Source of the DNA: Comamonadaceae bacterium | GTDB taxonomy: Bacteria > Pseudomonadota > Gammaproteobacteria > Burkholderiales > Burkholderiaceae | Length of the DNA: 8,405 bases | NCBI GenBank assembly: GCA_947455875.1 | Contig: CANGSD010000040.1 | Location: 1-8,405 of the forward strand | Direction of reading: 5' to 3' | Shown: in pieces, positions 6,505-8,405 of the stretch | Numbering within the stretch: the stretch's first letter is position 1 | Layout: each line of letters opens with the position of its first letter | Program-made: the position numbers and the translations under genes | Notes under the pieces: model-generated | What the model was told of the DNA's origin: nothing | Database searches by the model: none | What the model saw: only the letters and a program-made list of their open reading frames with translations

Positions 6505-6510
6505 ATCATA
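6505..6510 (-). promoter_or_regulatory. Candidate -10 box for fur
   Basis: The minus strand reads GTTTATGATCG, with TATGAT matching TATAAT at 5 of 6 positions. Transcription would start near 6498 and give fur a leader of about 43 bases. The -35 region would fall around 6528-6533, over the bamE start codon, and shows no consensus. Confidence 0.35.
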
Positions 6511-6527
6511 AACGCCGCTGTTATCTG

Positions 6528-7079
6528 ATGCCCGATTCCGTCTATTGCCTGCGCCGGCTCGCTCTGGGCCTGACCGCCTGCGCCGTGCTGGCCGGATGCA
6601 GCAGCTTCGATGGTGCCAGCCAGCGCATCGCCGGCATCGTCAAGCCCTTTCAGATCCAAGTGGTGCAGGGCAACTTCGTCTCCCGCGAGCAGATGGCCTA
6701 CCTGCAGCCGGGCCTCACGCGCCAGCAGGTGCGCGATGTTCTGGGCACGCCCCTGCTGGCCAGCGTCTTCCACGCCGACCGCTGGGACTATGTCTTTACC
6801 CTGCGTCGTCAGGGCGTCGAGCCCCAGTCCTATCGTCTGACCGTGTTCTTCAAGGGCAACACGCTCGAGCGCTTCGAGGGCGACACCATGCCCACCGAGG
6901 CCGAATTCGTGGCCTCCCTGGATGTGGCTTCGCGCAAGGGCAAGCGCGTGCTGCCGCCGATGGAGGCGACCCCGGCCCAGCTCGAGCGCTTCCCCGCGCC
7001 GTCCACGCCAGCCGCCGCTGCCCCGGTGGCCGTGCCACCCACTACCGTTTACCCGCCCCTTGAGCCCCCGGCGCGCTGA
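6528..7079 (+). CDS. bamE: Outer membrane assembly lipoprotein BamE (SmpA/OmlA family)
   Basis: This 183-residue lipoprotein is a small subunit of the BAM complex that folds beta-barrel proteins into the outer membrane. A signal peptide with the hydrophobic run [14 protein letters not shown] ends in the lipobox L21-A-G-Cys24, where lipid would be attached. The BamE core follows: [12 protein letters not shown] (45-56), [17 protein letters not shown] (59-75) and WDYVFTL (86-92). After about residue 120 the family fold ends. The last 41 residues are a Pro/Ala-rich tail with 13 prolines, longer than in the roughly 113-residue E. coli protein and probably disordered. The ATG at 6528 places the signal peptide correctly; longer frames would start inside fur. 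No clear ribosome site is visible. The stop is 4 bp before dapB, indicating a shared transcript. fur is divergent upstream. Confidence 0.95.
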   Translation: MPDSVYCLRRLALGLTACAVLAGCSSFDGASQRIAGIVKPFQIQVVQGNFVSREQMAYLQPGLTRQQVRDVLGTPLLASVFHADRWDYVFTLRRQGVEPQSYRLTVFFKGNTLERFEGDTMPTEAEFVASLDVASRKGKRVLPPMEATPAQLERFPAPSTPAAAAPVAVPPTTVYPPLEPPAR

Positions 7080-7083
7080 CCGC

Positions 7084-7914
7084 ATGTCTTCCTCCGCCTC
7101 TACGCCTTCCCACCGCGTCGCCGTCGCGGGTGCGTCGGGTCGCATGGGCCACATGCTGATCGAGGCGCTGCGCGCCGCCCCCGATTGCGCCCTGGCGGGC
7201 GCCCTCGACGTCGCCAGCAGCCCCGCCATCGGCAACGACGCCAGCGCCTTCCTCGGACATGCCAGCGGCGTGCCCGTCACCGCCGACCTGGCCCAGGGCC
7301 TGGCCGGGGCCCACGTCTTGATTGACTTCACGCGTCCCGAAGGCACCCTGGCCCACCTGGCCGCCTGCCGCGCGCATGGCGTCAATCTCATCATCGGCAC
7401 CACCGGTTTCTCCGACAGCCAGAAGCAGGCCATTACGGAGGCTGCACGCGACATCGCCATCGTGATGGCCCCCAATATGAGCGTGGGCGTCAACGTCACC
7501 CTCAAGCTGCTGCAGATGGCGGCTCAGGCCCTGTCCACCGGCTACGACATCGAGATCATCGAAGCCCATCACCGTCACAAGGTGGATGCGCCTTCGGGCA
7601 CGGCCCTCAAGATGGGTGAGGTCATCGCCGAGGCCATCGGCCGCGACCTCAAGTCCTGCGCGGTCTATGCCCGCGAGGGCGTCACCGGCGAGCGCGATCC
7701 GTCCACCATCGGTTTCTCCACCATCCGCGGCGGCGACATCGTGGGCGACCACACCGTGCTGTTTGCCGGCACCGGCGAGCGCATCGAGATCACGCACAAG
7801 TCCGCCAGTCGCGCCACCTATGCCCAGGGCAGCCTGCGGGCCGTGCGTTTCCTGGCCGACAAGAAGTCCGGCCTGTTCGACATGTTCGATGTGCTGGGCC
7901 TGCGCCAGGGCTGA
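7084..7914 (+). CDS. dapB: 4-hydroxy-tetrahydrodipicolinate reductase
   Basis: This 276-residue cytosolic enzyme reduces 4-hydroxy-tetrahydrodipicolinate to tetrahydrodipicolinate with NAD(P)H, in the pathway to diaminopimelate (peptidoglycan) and lysine. The N-terminal nucleotide-binding loop is VAGASGRMG (14-22), followed by DFTRPEG (81-87) and the conserved GTTG (105-108). The DapB signature [16 protein letters not shown] contains the catalytic His162-His163 and Lys166. The C-terminal [12 protein letters not shown] is typical. The ATG at 7084 lies 4 bp after the bamE stop; an upstream extension into bamE is open in frame but precedes the conserved start, so it is not used. No Shine-Dalgarno sequence is visible, which fits coupling to bamE. 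The exbB/tolQ-like gene starts 24 bp downstream. All key residues are present. Confidence 0.97.
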   Translation: MSSSASTPSHRVAVAGASGRMGHMLIEALRAAPDCALAGALDVASSPAIGNDASAFLGHASGVPVTADLAQGLAGAHVLIDFTRPEGTLAHLAACRAHGVNLIIGTTGFSDSQKQAITEAARDIAIVMAPNMSVGVNVTLKLLQMAAQALSTGYDIEIIEAHHRHKVDAPSGTALKMGEVIAEAIGRDLKSCAVYAREGVTGERDPSTIGFSTIRGGDIVGDHTVLFAGTGERIEITHKSASRATYAQGSLRAVRFLADKKSGLFDMFDVLGLRQG

Positions 7915-7924
7915 TCGCTTTTCA

Positions 7925-7929
7925 GAGGG
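7925..7929 (+). promoter_or_regulatory. Ribosome binding site of the ExbB/TolQ-family gene
   Basis: GAGGG lies 9 bases before the ATG at 7939. It favours this ATG or the one directly after it at 7942 as the start. Confidence 0.55.
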
Positions 7930-7938
7930 CCGCAACCC

Positions 7939-8405
7939 ATGATGGACATGCTGCAACAAGGCGACGCCATCACCCGTGCCGTGGCACTGCTGCTGCTGCT
8001 GATGTCCGTGTGCAGTTGGGTGGTCATTCTCTGGAAGGCCTGGTTCCTGCGTCGCGCCGCCGCCGATGTGGTGCGCGGCACCGCCGCCTTCTGGCAGGCC
8101 GGCTCCGTCGACAACGCCCGTGATCTGTTGGCGGCTCTCGACCGCGAGGCGCTGGTGCTGCCCTTGCTGGAGGCCACCCGCCCCGCCCCCGAGGGCGTGC
8201 TGGCCGCCGCCGGCGAGCGCGGCCAACAACTCACGCGCGGCCTGCGCGAGGCGCTGCACCAGGCCACGGACCGCCTGCAGTTCGGCCAGGTGCTCCTGGC
8301 CACCGTCGGCTCCATCGCGCCCTTTGTCGGCCTGCTCGGCACGGTCTGGGGCATTTACCACGCGCTGGTGGGCCTCGGTGCCACCGGTCAGGTCGGTATC
8401 GAGCA
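7939..8405 (+). CDS. MotA/TolQ/ExbB proton channel family protein (3' end outside window)
   Basis: This is an inner-membrane subunit of a proton channel that, with an ExbD/TolR partner, powers an outer-membrane or envelope process. 155 residues are visible and the frame is open at the window edge. The first membrane helix is at about 13-32 and includes five consecutive leucines (17-21). A cytoplasmic region follows at about 40-115. The second helix begins at about 117 with the family motif GSIAPFVGLLGTVWGI (124-139). The third helix and remaining C-terminus are outside. Start at 7939 is supported by GAGGG; the ATG at 7942 is an equivalent choice. It lies 24 bp after dapB and is probably co-transcribed. 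ExbB versus TolQ cannot be decided from this part. In related Burkholderiales an exbD-like gene usually follows, which would favour the ExbB type. Confidence 0.9.
   Translation, partial: MMDMLQQGDAITRAVALLLLLMSVCSWVVILWKAWFLRRAAADVVRGTAAFWQAGSVDNARDLLAALDREALVLPLLEATRPAPEGVLAAAGERGQQLTRGLREALHQATDRLQFGQVLLATVGSIAPFVGLLGTVWGIYHALVGLGATGQVGIE

Noticed and set aside
6491..6515. Fur box in the fur/bamE interval
   Set aside because: The AT-rich stretch around ATCAATCGATCATAA does not match the GATAAT-type repeats of a Fur box well enough to call.
7986..8000. CTG repeat in the ExbB-like gene as a phase-variable tract
   Set aside because: Five CTG codons encode leucines of the first membrane helix. 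Trinucleotide changes would not shift the frame and the tract is short.
7042..8361. Long open frame (439 codons) on the minus strand across dapB and the ExbB-like gene
   Set aside because: It is antisense to two well-supported genes and its translation is Gly/Ala/His/Gln-rich with no recognisable motif. This is a typical shadow in GC-rich DNA.

Overview
The window is a gene-dense, high-GC stretch of bacterial chromosome. Its gene set and order (hpf-ptsN-hprK, then fur convergent, then divergent bamE-dapB and an ExbB/TolQ-family gene) point to a betaproteobacterium of the order Burkholderiales, probably Comamonadaceae or a close relative. That placement is inferred from gene order, base composition and protein character, not from a search. 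Ten protein genes are supported; the first (5' part missing) and the last (3' part missing) run off the window edges. I see no rRNA, tRNA, CRISPR array, insertion sequence or phage gene.

Layout. Positions 1-1413 hold the C-terminal half of a CzcA-type heavy-metal RND pump (+). It converges on, and overlaps by 26 bp, a corA magnesium/cobalt transporter gene (-, 1388-2374). Upstream of corA on the same strand is a patatin-like phospholipase gene (-, 2539-3750); the 164-bp gap between them holds a strong hairpin that would lie in the corA leader. Positions 3751-4204 are a roughly 450-bp stretch without a convincing gene. It carries putative promoters for the patatin gene (-) and hpf (+) and a perfect 10-bp inverted repeat just before hpf. 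Positions 4205-6021 carry the hpf-ptsN-hprK cluster (+). hprK and fur (-, 6018-6455) converge and share the palindrome CTAG as their stop codons. The 72-bp fur/bamE interval carries two -10-like boxes facing each other. bamE (6528-7079) and dapB (7084-7914) are 4 bp apart and are followed closely by the proton-channel gene (7939 to the edge).

How the genes relate. Two themes stand out. Metal and ion handling is represented by the RND metal pump, CorA and the iron-responsive regulator Fur. The nitrogen-type phosphotransferase branch (PtsN, HPr kinase/phosphorylase) sits with ribosome hibernation (HPF), a conserved proteobacterial neighbourhood. bamE (outer-membrane protein assembly), dapB (lysine/diaminopimelate synthesis) and the ExbB/TolQ-type channel all serve the cell envelope and look co-transcribed.

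Most of this is conserved housekeeping DNA and I found no clear sign of a new multi-gene system. The points most worth a second look are regulatory: the apparently mutually exclusive fur/bamE promoters, the strand-asymmetric hairpin in the corA leader, the perfect hairpin in the hpf leader, and the absence of rpoN from its usual place directly upstream of hpf.
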